Origin: Streptomyces filipinensis
Lineage (GTDB): Bacteria; Actinomycetota; Actinomycetes; Streptomycetales; Streptomycetaceae
Direction: 5' to 3'
Assembly: GCF_014649495.1 (NCBI RefSeq)
Contig: NZ_BMTD01000014.1
Location: 124,001 to 188,000, forward strand
Length of the DNA stretch: 64,000 bases
Shown here: piece by piece, positions 51,498 through 59,688 of the stretch
Position numbering within the stretch: the stretch's first letter is position 1
Layout: every line of letters begins with the position of its first letter
Position numbers and translations under genes: made by a program
The notes under the pieces: generated by a model
The model's database searches: none
What the model was told of the DNA's origin: nothing
Seen by the model: only the letters and a program-made list of their open reading frames with translations

Positions 51498-51564
51498 GAT
51501 TCCGTTGCGTAACCAAAAGGCAACAACGGAATCACTTGTTGGAGTCCACTCTCTCTGTCAGGAT
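51498..51564 (+). promoter_or_regulatory. Palindrome and promoter upstream of the second dehydrogenase
   Basis: A perfect inverted repeat, GATTCCGTTG (51498-51507) and CAACGGAATC (51524-51533), with inner TTGC/GCAA symmetry, lies directly upstream of TTGTTG (51536-51541), a 17-base spacer and CAGGAT (51559-51564). It looks like a dimeric regulator site next to the promoter of the 51.6-58.9 kb polyamine operon. Confidence 0.65.
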
Positions 51565-51634
51565 CGGCACTCAAATCGAGCTGGAGCTACGCCACCCACC
51601 CCCCGGGACGGGGCAAACGGCGGAGGAGAGCGAC

Positions 51635-53170
51635 ATGCACAACCCGGGCACCGCCACCCCGGAACGATTCCCCGCCGAGGACCGGTTCGCCGAGGGCGCG
51701 CAGTTCATCGCGGGCCGGCTGACCAAGGGCACCTCGGGCCGCACCCACGCCGTGGTCGACCCCGCCACCGGTGAGGAGGTGTACACCTACGAGCTGGCCG
51801 GCACCGACGACGTCGACGCGGCCGTCGCCGCCGCGCGCGCGGCCTTCCCGGGCTGGGCCGCGGCCACCCCGGGCGAACGCTCGGACGCGCTGCACCGGTT
51901 CGCCGCCGTGCTCGCCGAGCGCGCCGAGGACTTCGCCCGCGCCGAGTCGCTGCAGTGCGGCAAGCCGCTCAAGCTGACCCGCGAGTTCGACGTCCCCGGG
52001 ACCATCGACAACATCGCCTTCTTCGCGGGCGCCGCCCGGCATCTGCAGGGGCAGTCCGCCGGTGAGTACTCGGGCGACCACACGTCGTACGTCCGGCGCG
52101 AGCCGATCGGCGTGGTGGGCTCCATCGCGCCCTGGAACTACCCGCTGCAGATGGCTGCCTGGAAGATCCTCCCGGCGATCGCCGCCGGCAACACCATCGT
52201 GCTGAAGCCGGCCGAGCTGACCCCGCTCACCTCGCTGCTCTTCGCCCAGGCCGCCACGGACGCCGGTATCCCCGACGGCGTGATCAACATCGTCACCGGA
52301 ACCGGGAGGGAGGCGGGGGAGCACCTCGTCGGCCACCCCGATGTCGCCATGACCTCCTTCACCGGCTCCACCCCCGTCGGCAAGCGAGTCGCCGAGGTCG
52401 CCACCGCCACCGTCAAGCGGCTCCATCTGGAGCTGGGCGGCAAGGCACCCTTCGTGGTCTTCGACGACGCCGATCTGGAGGCCGCCGTCCACGGCGCGGT
52501 CGCCGGTGCGCTCATCAACACCGGCCAGGACTGCACGGCCGCCACGCGCGCGTACGTGCAGCGCCCGCTCTACGACGCGTTCGTGGAGCGGACCGCCGCC
52601 CTGATGGAGACCGTCCGGCTGGGCGACCCCTTCGCCGCCGGTACCGATCTCGGTCCGCTCATCTCGCACGTCCAGCGGGACCGGGTCGCCGCCTTCGTGG
52701 ACCGGGCGCGTGCCTACGCGCGCGTGGTGACCGGCGGTGAGGCACCCGAGGGCGACCTGGCGGACGGCGCCTACTACCGGCCCACCCTGATCGCCGACGC
52801 GGCGCAGGACAGCGAGATCGTCCAGTCCGAGATCTTCGGTCCGGTACTGGTCGTGCTGCCGTTCGACAGTGATGATGAGGGCATCCGGCTGGCCAACGAC
52901 ACCCCCTACGGCCTCGCCGCCTCCGCGTGGAGCACGAACGTCTACCGCGCCAACCGCGCCACCCGCGAGATCAAGGCGGGCTGCGTGTGGATCAACGACC
53001 ACATCCCGATCATCAGCGAGATGCCCCACGGCGGCTCCAAGGCCTCTGGCTTCGGCAAGGACATGTCGGTGTACTCCTTCGAGGAATACACCCAGGTCAA
53101 GCACGTAATGTTCGACAATACGGCGGTCGCCAGGAAGGACTGGCACCGCACGATCTTCGGGGACCGGTAG
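51635..53170 (+). CDS. Gamma-aminobutyraldehyde dehydrogenase-like ALDH (paralogue 2)
   Basis: Aldehyde dehydrogenase of 511 residues. IAPWNYPLQMAAWKILPAIA, the glutamate in LELGGKAP, the cysteine in NTGQDCTAATR and the end GCVWINDHIPIISEMPHGGSKASGFGKD are intact. It is longer than its paralogue at 29418, mainly at the N-terminus and at the C-terminal VARKDWHRTIFGDR. GGAGGAGAG precedes the ATG. It heads the putrescine uptake and oxidation genes and should convert 4-aminobutanal or gamma-glutamyl-aminobutanal to the acid. Confidence 0.9.
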   Translation: MHNPGTATPERFPAEDRFAEGAQFIAGRLTKGTSGRTHAVVDPATGEEVYTYELAGTDDVDAAVAAARAAFPGWAAATPGERSDALHRFAAVLAERAEDFARAESLQCGKPLKLTREFDVPGTIDNIAFFAGAARHLQGQSAGEYSGDHTSYVRREPIGVVGSIAPWNYPLQMAAWKILPAIAAGNTIVLKPAELTPLTSLLFAQAATDAGIPDGVINIVTGTGREAGEHLVGHPDVAMTSFTGSTPVGKRVAEVATATVKRLHLELGGKAPFVVFDDADLEAAVHGAVAGALINTGQDCTAATRAYVQRPLYDAFVERTAALMETVRLGDPFAAGTDLGPLISHVQRDRVAAFVDRARAYARVVTGGEAPEGDLADGAYYRPTLIADAAQDSEIVQSEIFGPVLVVLPFDSDDEGIRLANDTPYGLAASAWSTNVYRANRATREIKAGCVWINDHIPIISEMPHGGSKASGFGKDMSVYSFEEYTQVKHVMFDNTAVARKDWHRTIFGDR

Positions 53171-53260
53171 CAGACGGTTTTGTCCGGCTGCCGCCGGGAG
53201 TGACGTTCCGGCCCTCGACCACGGCCGACCCACCCATCCCTCCGAAAGGGCACCACGCGC

Positions 53261-54508
53261 ATGGAGCAGTACGAGCCCGACCGCCTCACCCCGGTCGAAC
53301 TGGCCGCCATACGGCGCAGTTTCCGCAACGGCAGGGCCGCGATGACCCGCCGTTCGCTGCTGCGCGCCTCCGCGGGCGGTGCGCTCGCGGTCGGCGGACT
53401 CGGGGCGCTGAGCGCCTGCGGGATCCCCGCGGCGACCAAGACGCAGGGTGGTGTGCCCGCGGACGACCACTCGGCCAAGGAGAAGGTCGTCAACTTCTCC
53501 AACTGGCCCGAGTACATCGACGTGGACGACAAGGGCAAGCGCCACCCCACGCTCGACACGTTCGCCCGGCGGACCGGTATCCAGGTCAAGTACACCGAGG
53601 ACATCAACGACAACGACGAGTTCTTCGGGAAGATCCAGCCGCAGCTCGCCGCCGGCCAGGACACCGGCCGCGACCTCATCGTGCTCACCGACTGGCTGGC
53701 CGCCCGGATGATCCGCCTCGGGTACGTCCAGAAGCTGGACCCCTCGAACCTGCCGCACGCCTTCGCCAACCTTTCGGACCAGTTCCGCGCGCCCGACTGG
53801 GACCCCGGCCGCGCCTACTCGTACCCCTGGCAGGGCATCTCGACCGTCATCGCCTACAACAAGAAGGCGCTCGACGGCATCGAGGTGAAGTCGGTCTCCG
53901 ACCTGCTCGACAACCCCAAGCTCAAGGGCCGCGTCGGCTTCCTGACCGAGATGCGCGACAGCATCGGCATGACCATGCTCGACATGGGCAAGGACCCCGC
54001 GAAGTTCACCGACGACGACTACGACGCGGTGACCGCCCGCCTGCAGAAGGCCGTCGACAAGGGCCAGATCCGCCGCTTCACCGGCAACGACTACACCTCC
54101 GACCTCGCCAAGGGCGACTTCGCCGCCTGCATCGCCTGGGCCGGTGACATCGTCCAGCTCCAGGCCGACAGCCCGGACGTCGGCTACGTCATCCCCGACA
54201 GCGGCTACATGACGTCGACGGACAACATGCTGATCCCCAACAAGGCACGTCACAAGACGAACGCCGAGCGGCTCATCGACTACTACTACGAACTCGAACC
54301 GGCCGCCGAGCTCGCCGCCTACATCAACTACGTGAGTCCGGCCGCGGGGGTGAAGCCGTACCTCGCCAAGATCGACAAGCAGGCGGCGGACAACCCGCTG
54401 ATCCTTCCCGACAAGGCCATGCAGGCCCGGTCCCACGCCTTCCGCTCCCTGACGCAGAAGGAAGAGACGACCTACCAGCAGAAGTTCTCGAAGCTCACAG
54501 GGGCGTGA
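53261..54508 (+). CDS. potD: Spermidine/putrescine ABC transporter, binding lipoprotein (PotD-like)
   Basis: Binding protein of 415 residues. A hydrophilic N-terminal stretch of about 25 residues precedes the twin-arginine-like MTRRSLLRASAGG, a hydrophobic segment and the lipobox LSAC. The domain (VNFSNWPEYIDVDDKG, KYTEDINDNDEFFGKI, DLIVLTDWLAARMIRLG) is PotD-like. Overlaps potA by 4 bases (GTGA). It is the partner of the PotABC encoded directly downstream. Confidence 0.92.
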   Translation: MEQYEPDRLTPVELAAIRRSFRNGRAAMTRRSLLRASAGGALAVGGLGALSACGIPAATKTQGGVPADDHSAKEKVVNFSNWPEYIDVDDKGKRHPTLDTFARRTGIQVKYTEDINDNDEFFGKIQPQLAAGQDTGRDLIVLTDWLAARMIRLGYVQKLDPSNLPHAFANLSDQFRAPDWDPGRAYSYPWQGISTVIAYNKKALDGIEVKSVSDLLDNPKLKGRVGFLTEMRDSIGMTMLDMGKDPAKFTDDDYDAVTARLQKAVDKGQIRRFTGNDYTSDLAKGDFAACIAWAGDIVQLQADSPDVGYVIPDSGYMTSTDNMLIPNKARHKTNAERLIDYYYELEPAAELAAYINYVSPAAGVKPYLAKIDKQAADNPLILPDKAMQARSHAFRSLTQKEETTYQQKFSKLTGA

Positions 54509-55668
54509 CGACGACGATGACGACACCAGACAACAGCGGCGACGTCCGCCTCTCCGGTATCAGCAAGACCTACGACAACGGCTTCACCGCCGTACAGCCG
54601 CTCGACCTGACCGTGCCGCAGGGCTCCTTCTTCGCCCTGCTCGGCGCCTCCGGCTGCGGCAAGACCACCACCCTGCGCATGATCGCCGGCCTGGAGGAAC
54701 CTTCCTCCGGGACCGTGCGCCTCGGCGACCAGGACGTCACCCACCTGCCGCCGTACAAGCGCCCGGTGAACACGGTCTTCCAGTCCTACGCCCTCTTCCC
54801 GCACCTCGACATCTTCGAGAACGTCGCCTTCGGCCTGCGCCGGCGTGGCATCAAGAGCGTGAAGAAGCAGGTCGAGGAGATGCTGGAGCTGGTCCAGCTC
54901 GGTGAGCAGGCCCGCAAGAAGCCGCACCAGCTCTCCGGCGGCCAGCAGCAGCGCGTCGCCGTCGCCCGCGCGCTGATCAACCACCCGAAGGTGCTCCTCC
55001 TCGACGAGCCCCTCGGCGCCCTCGACCTCAAGCTGCGCCGCCAGATGCAGCTGGAGCTCAAGCGCATCCAGACCGAGGTCGGCATCACCTTCGTGCACGT
55101 CACGCACGACCAGGAGGAGGCCATGACCATGGCCGACACGGTCGCCGTGATGAACGCGGGCCGCGTCGAGCAGCTCGGCTCCCCGAGCGACCTGTACGAG
55201 AACCCGCAGACGACGTTCGTCGCGAACTTCCTCGGCACCTCCAACCTCATCGAAGCCGAGGTCGACACGAAGAACGGCGACGACATCGTGCTCAAGGCGG
55301 GCGGCGGCAAGCTGGTGCTGCCCGAGGCGCGATGTTCCGCCCCGACGACGGCCGGCGGCAAGGTGCTGGTCGGCATCCGCCCCGAGAAGATCTCCCTCAC
55401 GCACGCCGACGACGCGGGCGAGATCCCCGCGGGCCGCAACCGCCTCACCGGCAGGATCGCCGACGCCAGCTTCATCGGTGTCTCCACCCAGTACGTGATC
55501 GACAGCCCCGTCTGCGACGAACTGTCGGTGTACGTGCAGAACGTCGAGCGTGACGGCCGGCTCGTCCCCGGCGCCGAGGTCGTCCTGCACTGGAGCCCGG
55601 CACACACCTTCGGCCTGGACGCGGCTCAGGACATCGACGCGGGCACCGAGGAAGAGGCGGCCGCCTGA
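54505..55668 (+). CDS. potA: Spermidine/putrescine ABC transporter, ATP-binding protein
   Basis: ABC ATPase of 387 residues with Walker A GASGCGKT, Q-loop VFQSYALFPHLD, signature LSGGQQQR, Walker B VLLLDEPLGALD and switch HVTHDQEE, plus a C-terminal TOBE domain (LVGIRPEKISL to VVLHWSPAHTFGL). Start GTG overlaps potD and the stop overlaps potB by one base (TGATG), indicating tight coupling. Confidence 0.95.
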   Translation: MTTTMTTPDNSGDVRLSGISKTYDNGFTAVQPLDLTVPQGSFFALLGASGCGKTTTLRMIAGLEEPSSGTVRLGDQDVTHLPPYKRPVNTVFQSYALFPHLDIFENVAFGLRRRGIKSVKKQVEEMLELVQLGEQARKKPHQLSGGQQQRVAVARALINHPKVLLLDEPLGALDLKLRRQMQLELKRIQTEVGITFVHVTHDQEEAMTMADTVAVMNAGRVEQLGSPSDLYENPQTTFVANFLGTSNLIEAEVDTKNGDDIVLKAGGGKLVLPEARCSAPTTAGGKVLVGIRPEKISLTHADDAGEIPAGRNRLTGRIADASFIGVSTQYVIDSPVCDELSVYVQNVERDGRLVPGAEVVLHWSPAHTFGLDAAQDIDAGTEEEAAA

Positions 55669-56597
55669 TGTCGACGCTCACCGAGGCACCCCCGCCTCTC
55701 GCCCCCGCCGCACCGGAGAAGAAGCCACCGCGCAAGCGCGGCCGGTTCACCCCGTACTGGCTGCTGCTGCCCGGCATGCTGTGGCTGGTCGTCTTCTTCG
55801 CGCTGCCGATGATCTACCAGGCCTCCACCTCCGTGCAGACGGGCTCCCTGGAGGAGGGGTACAAGGTCACCTGGCACTTCGTGACCTACTGGAACGCGCT
55901 GAGCGAGTACTGGCCGCAGTTCCTGCGCTCGGTCTTCTACGCGGCCGCCGCGACCGTGCTGTGCCTGCTGCTCGGCTACCCGCTGGCCTACCTCATCGCC
56001 TTCCGCGCGGGCCGCTGGAAGAACCTGCTCATGATCCTGGTGATCGCGCCGTTCTTCACCAGCTTCCTGATCCGGACCCTGGCCTGGAAGACGATCCTCG
56101 CGGACAACGGCCCGGTCGTGCACGCCCTGAACTCGCTGCACATCCTGGACCTCACCAACTTCCTCGGCTGGACGGCCGGGGACCGCGTCCTCGCCACACC
56201 CCTGGCGGTCGTCTGCGGTCTGACGTACAACTTCCTGCCGTTCATGATCCTGCCGCTGTACACGTCGCTGGAGCGGATCGACGGGCGGCTGCACGAGGCG
56301 GCCGGCGACCTGTACGCCAAGCCCTGGACCACCTTCCGCAAGGTCACCTTCCCGCTGTCGATGCCGGGCGTCGTCTCGGGCACCCTGCTGACCTTCATCC
56401 CCGCGGCCGGCGACTACGTCAACGCCGAACTGCTCGGCTCCACCGACACCCGCATGATCGGCAACGTCATCCAGACGCAGTTCCTGCGGATCCTGGACTA
56501 CCCGACCGCCGCGGCCCTCTCCTTCATCCTCATGGCCGCGATCCTGGCCATGGTCACGATCTACATTCGCCGCTCCGGGACGGAGGATCTGGTCTGA
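55668..56597 (+). CDS. potB: Spermidine/putrescine ABC transporter, permease PotB
   Basis: Inner membrane permease of 309 residues with six helices after a Pro/Lys-rich cytoplasmic N-terminus. The EAA loop HEAAGDLYAKPWTTFRKVTFP contacts the ATPase. One-base overlaps with potA and potC show an operon. Members of the family carry putrescine or spermidine. Confidence 0.94.
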   Translation: MSTLTEAPPPLAPAAPEKKPPRKRGRFTPYWLLLPGMLWLVVFFALPMIYQASTSVQTGSLEEGYKVTWHFVTYWNALSEYWPQFLRSVFYAAAATVLCLLLGYPLAYLIAFRAGRWKNLLMILVIAPFFTSFLIRTLAWKTILADNGPVVHALNSLHILDLTNFLGWTAGDRVLATPLAVVCGLTYNFLPFMILPLYTSLERIDGRLHEAAGDLYAKPWTTFRKVTFPLSMPGVVSGTLLTFIPAAGDYVNAELLGSTDTRMIGNVIQTQFLRILDYPTAAALSFILMAAILAMVTIYIRRSGTEDLV

Positions 56598-57397
56598 TGC
56601 CCTTCGTCACCTGGCTCAAGCGCCGTCTCGTCGTCATCGCGGGACTGCTGACGCTCGCGTACCTGCTGCTGCCCAACGTCATCGTCACCGTGTTCTCCTT
56701 CAACAAGCCGAAGGGGCGCTTCAACTACGAGTGGCAGCAGTTCTCGCTGGACGCCTGGAAGCAGCCGTGCGGCGTCGCCGACATGTGCGGTTCGCTGTCC
56801 ATCAGCCTCCAGATCGCCGTGTGGGCGACGATCGGCGCCACCCTGCTGGGCACGATGATCGCCTTCGCGCTGGTCCGCTACCGCTTCCGGGCCCGCGGCG
56901 CCGTGAACTCGCTGATCTTCCTGCCGATGGCGATGCCCGAGGTCGTCATGGCCGCCTCGCTGCTCACCCTGTTCCTCAACATGGGCGCACAGCTCGGCTT
57001 CCTGACGATCCTCATCGCGCACATCATGTTCTGCCTCAGCTTCGTCGTCACCGCGGTCAAGGCACGGGTGATGTCGATGGACCCGCGCCTGGAGGAGGCC
57101 GCCCGGGACCTGTACGCCGGCCCCGTGCAGACCTTCCTGCGGGTCACCCTGCCGATCGCGGCACCCGGCATCGCCGCGGGCGCGCTGCTGTCGTTCGCGC
57201 TGTCCTTCGACGACTTCATCATCACCAACTTCAACGCCGGCTCGACCGTCACCTTCCCCATGTTCGTGTGGGGTTCGGCGCAGCGCGGCACGCCCGTCCA
57301 GATCAACGTCATCGGCACGGCCATGTTCCTCGTCGCCGTGCTCTTCGTCCTGACCTCGATGGTCATCAGCAATCGCCGTAACAAGCAAAAGGCGTAG
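56597..57397 (+). CDS. potC: Spermidine/putrescine ABC transporter, permease PotC
   Basis: Second permease of the transporter, 266 residues and six helices, with EAA loop EEAARDLYAGPVQTFLRVTLP and the family motif LSFALSFDDFIITNF. The ATG overlaps the potB stop (TGATG). The oxidase gene follows after 37 bases. Confidence 0.94.
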   Translation: MPFVTWLKRRLVVIAGLLTLAYLLLPNVIVTVFSFNKPKGRFNYEWQQFSLDAWKQPCGVADMCGSLSISLQIAVWATIGATLLGTMIAFALVRYRFRARGAVNSLIFLPMAMPEVVMAASLLTLFLNMGAQLGFLTILIAHIMFCLSFVVTAVKARVMSMDPRLEEAARDLYAGPVQTFLRVTLPIAAPGIAAGALLSFALSFDDFIITNFNAGSTVTFPMFVWGSAQRGTPVQINVIGTAMFLVAVLFVLTSMVISNRRNKQKA

Positions 57398-57434
57398 GCC
57401 TTTTCCGGAAAGTCCTCTGTAGGGAGTTGAAATC

Positions 57435-58865
57435 ATGGCCCCAAGCGCCATGAGCCGTGGCAAAGACAGCTGGATCTCCTCTCTCTCCGAAGCCCAGCCG
57501 GTCCCGTACTGGCTGGAAGACCCTGGCAAGCCCGACGCCGAGCCCGCCCTCACCGGCACCGAGACCTGCGACCTGCTGGTCGTCGGCGGCGGCTACAGCG
57601 GGCTGTGGACCGCGCTGAACGCCAAGGAGCGCGACCCGCAGCGCGACGTGGTGCTGCTGGAAGGCCGCGAGGTGGGCTGGGCCGCCTCCGGCCGCAACGG
57701 CGGCTTCTGCGCCGCCTCCCTCACGCACGGCCTGCCCAACGGCCTGACCCGCTGGCCCGACGAGATCCAGCGGCTGGAGGAGCTGGGCCGGCGCAACCTC
57801 GACGAGATCGAGTCCGCGGTCGCCCGGCACGGCATCGACTGCGACTTCGAGCGCACCGGCGAGATCGACGTCGCCACCGAGACCTACCAGGCCTGGGAAC
57901 TGCGCGACTGGCACCGGGAGCTGGAGGAGAAGGGCCTCGCGGACGGCGTCGAGTTCCTGGACGCCGACGCGGTGCGCGAGCAGGTGAACTCGCCCACCTT
58001 CGAGGCCGGCCTGTGGGACCGCCGGGGCGTGGCCATGCTGCACCCGGCCAAGCTGGTCTGGGGTCTGAAGCGGGCGTGTCTGCGGCTCGGCGTACGGGTG
58101 TACGAGCACACACCCGCGCTGAGCCTGAAGCAGTACGGCGCCGGGATGGCCGTACGCACCCCGTACGGCGCGGTCCGCGCCCGGCAGGTCGCGCTCGGCA
58201 CGAACATCTTCCCGAGCCTGCTGCGCCGCGTGCGCTCCTACACCGTCCCGGTCTACGACTACGCGCTGATGACCGAGCCGCTGAGCACCGACCAGCTGGC
58301 GTCGATCGGCTGGAAGAACCGGCAGGGGCTCGGGGACAGCGCCAACCAGTTCCACTACTTCCGGCTGTCCGCCGACAACCGGATCCTGTGGGGCGGCTAC
58401 GACGCGATCCACCACTACGGCGGCCGGGTGCGCGCCGAGTACGACGACCGGCCGGAGACCTACGCCAAGCTCGCGGGCCACTTCTTCACCTGCTTCCCGC
58501 AGCTGGAGGGCGTCCGCTTCACCCACGCCTGGGGCGGCGCGATCGACACCTGCTCGCGCTTCTCGGCGTTCTTCGGCACGGCACACCAGGGGAAGGTCGC
58601 GTACGCGGCGGGCTACACGGGCCTGGGAGTGGGCGCCACCCGTTTCGGCGCGGACGTGATGCTGGACCTGCTGGACGGGGAGCGCACCGAGCGGACGGAA
58701 CTGGAGATGGTCCGCAAGAAGCCGCTGCCGTTCCCGCCGGAGCCGTTCGCCTGGACCGGCATCGCGCTCACCAAGTGGTCCCTGGCCCGGGCGGACGCGC
58801 ACGGTGGCCGCCGCAACCTGTGGCTGCGGACGATGGACCGGCTGGGGCTGGGCTTCGACAGCTGA
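57435..58865 (+). CDS. FAD-dependent oxidoreductase, gamma-glutamylputrescine oxidase-like
   Basis: DAO-family flavoprotein of 476 residues. The FAD motif DLLVVGGGYSGLWTALNAKE is near residue 40; VGWAASGRNGGFCAASLTHG and the C-terminal AYAAGYTGLGVGATRFGADV are typical of PuuB/OrdL-like amine oxidases. It follows potABC in the same direction, so it probably oxidises imported putrescine or its gamma-glutamyl form. No PuuA-like ligase gene is in the window. AGGGAG precedes the ATG. Confidence 0.9.
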   Translation: MAPSAMSRGKDSWISSLSEAQPVPYWLEDPGKPDAEPALTGTETCDLLVVGGGYSGLWTALNAKERDPQRDVVLLEGREVGWAASGRNGGFCAASLTHGLPNGLTRWPDEIQRLEELGRRNLDEIESAVARHGIDCDFERTGEIDVATETYQAWELRDWHRELEEKGLADGVEFLDADAVREQVNSPTFEAGLWDRRGVAMLHPAKLVWGLKRACLRLGVRVYEHTPALSLKQYGAGMAVRTPYGAVRARQVALGTNIFPSLLRRVRSYTVPVYDYALMTEPLSTDQLASIGWKNRQGLGDSANQFHYFRLSADNRILWGGYDAIHHYGGRVRAEYDDRPETYAKLAGHFFTCFPQLEGVRFTHAWGGAIDTCSRFSAFFGTAHQGKVAYAAGYTGLGVGATRFGADVMLDLLDGERTERTELEMVRKKPLPFPPEPFAWTGIALTKWSLARADAHGGRRNLWLRTMDRLGLGFDS

Positions 58866-58999
58866 GCGGAAGCCCGGTCGTGTACCCGCCCCTCAGGGCT
58901 GCGTCAAGCCACGGGTTTCCGGAGCATGACCTCGCTGCCGCTGTGAGGCGTACTGGATCACGAGGACCACGACCACCATGACCACGACGAGGACGGGAA

Positions 59000-59015
59000 T
59001 GTGACCTAGATCACT
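59000..59015 (+). promoter_or_regulatory. CRP-like binding site
   Basis: TGTGACCTAGATCACT matches the CRP/FNR consensus TGTGA-N6-TCACA at all but the last base and is nearly self-complementary. It lies about 100 bases before the gene at 59118 and 135 bases after the oxidase stop. Confidence 0.55.
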
Positions 59016-59050
59016 CGAAGAGGGTGTGGAATCCGCGTAATGCCCCCGGA

Positions 59051-59112
59051 AGGCCTCCCTCTCTCCTCTGGCGCGACCGCGCGGAACGGTCGGGCCAGAG
59101 AAGAGGGAGGCT
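59051..59112 (+). promoter_or_regulatory. Long hairpin that contains the ribosome site
   Basis: The left arm (59051-59072) pairs with the right arm (59094-59112) over about 18 bp with a two-base bulge; an inner 6-bp stem (59074-59079 with 59087-59092) extends it. The right arm contains GAGGGAGG, the ribosome site of the ATG at 59118. Folding would hide that site, or end transcription before the gene. Confidence 0.7.
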
Positions 59113-59117
59113 TTCTG

Positions 59118-59576
59118 ATGACTGGGGCGAAGACGGCCGTCGAATGGCTCGCATCCGTCGCACCGGATCCCGAGGCCTGTCGCTGGGAGTGGGAACGCAA
59201 CCCCCTCGGGGTGGCCCTGCTGCCGGCGGGCAGGGCGTGGGACGTGTTGATCCTGCCAGGGGAACTCGGCTACCCGACCCTGGATGTGCTCACCCGGATC
59301 CTCGACCGGCCCGGCCCGGTGCTCGCCGACTTCGGCGACCACCGGGTCGGGTTCTTCGTGCCCCCGGGCACCGCGGCACGCTGGCTCGGCACCGGCATCC
59401 GCACCGCCGGCGCCGGCACCTGGATCGTCGTACCCCATCCCGGCCGGGCGGCCCGGGGTGTGCGCTGGCTGATGCCGCCGGACGGCGCCGGCACGCTGAC
59501 CGACCCGGCACTGCTGGAGCTGGCGATGCACGAGGCGGCGGCGGGGCTGGCCGGGAAGCGGGACGGGGACGGGTAG
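59118..59576 (+). CDS. Conserved Streptomyces protein, PrimPol-N-like annotation group
   Basis: Protein of 152 residues: AVEWLASVAPDPEACRWEWE, VLILPGELGYPTLDVLTRIL, GFFVPPGTAARWLGTGI and GTWIVVPHPGRAARGVRWL. Similar Streptomyces proteins are often labelled 'bifunctional DNA primase/polymerase' because of weak N-terminal similarity; no catalytic acidic triad of a primase is evident here. Function unknown. The ribosome site lies in a strong hairpin, so translation may be regulated. Confidence 0.75.
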   Translation: MTGAKTAVEWLASVAPDPEACRWEWERNPLGVALLPAGRAWDVLILPGELGYPTLDVLTRILDRPGPVLADFGDHRVGFFVPPGTAARWLGTGIRTAGAGTWIVVPHPGRAARGVRWLMPPDGAGTLTDPALLELAMHEAAAGLAGKRDGDG

Positions 59577-59618
59577 CGGCCGTGCCGGCAACGGCCGTAC
59601 GGGGAGCGGCCGTACACC

Positions 59619-59648
59619 TTGACAACGGGATTGGTCTGGACCAAATTG
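59619..59648 (+). promoter_or_regulatory. Chitinase promoter with DasR-type site
   Basis: TTGACA (59619-59624) is followed by the dyad TTGGTCTGGACCAA (59631-59644), which matches the DasR-responsive element (ACTGGTCTAGACCACT) at its core. A weak -10 (CAAATT or AAATTG) overlaps its end. DasR represses chitinase genes in Streptomyces and is released by glucosamine-6-phosphate. Confidence 0.75.
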
Positions 59649-59688
59649 TGTGCGCTCCGCTCCTCCAACTCCCCGCCAGGAGGCTCCT

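Noticed and set aside
58893..59015. A tiny minus-strand hydrophobic peptide (IPVLVVVMVVVVLVIQYASQ)
   Set aside because: A short membrane peptide is conceivable, but no convincing start codon or ribosome site is present and the frame continues upstream as a shadow.
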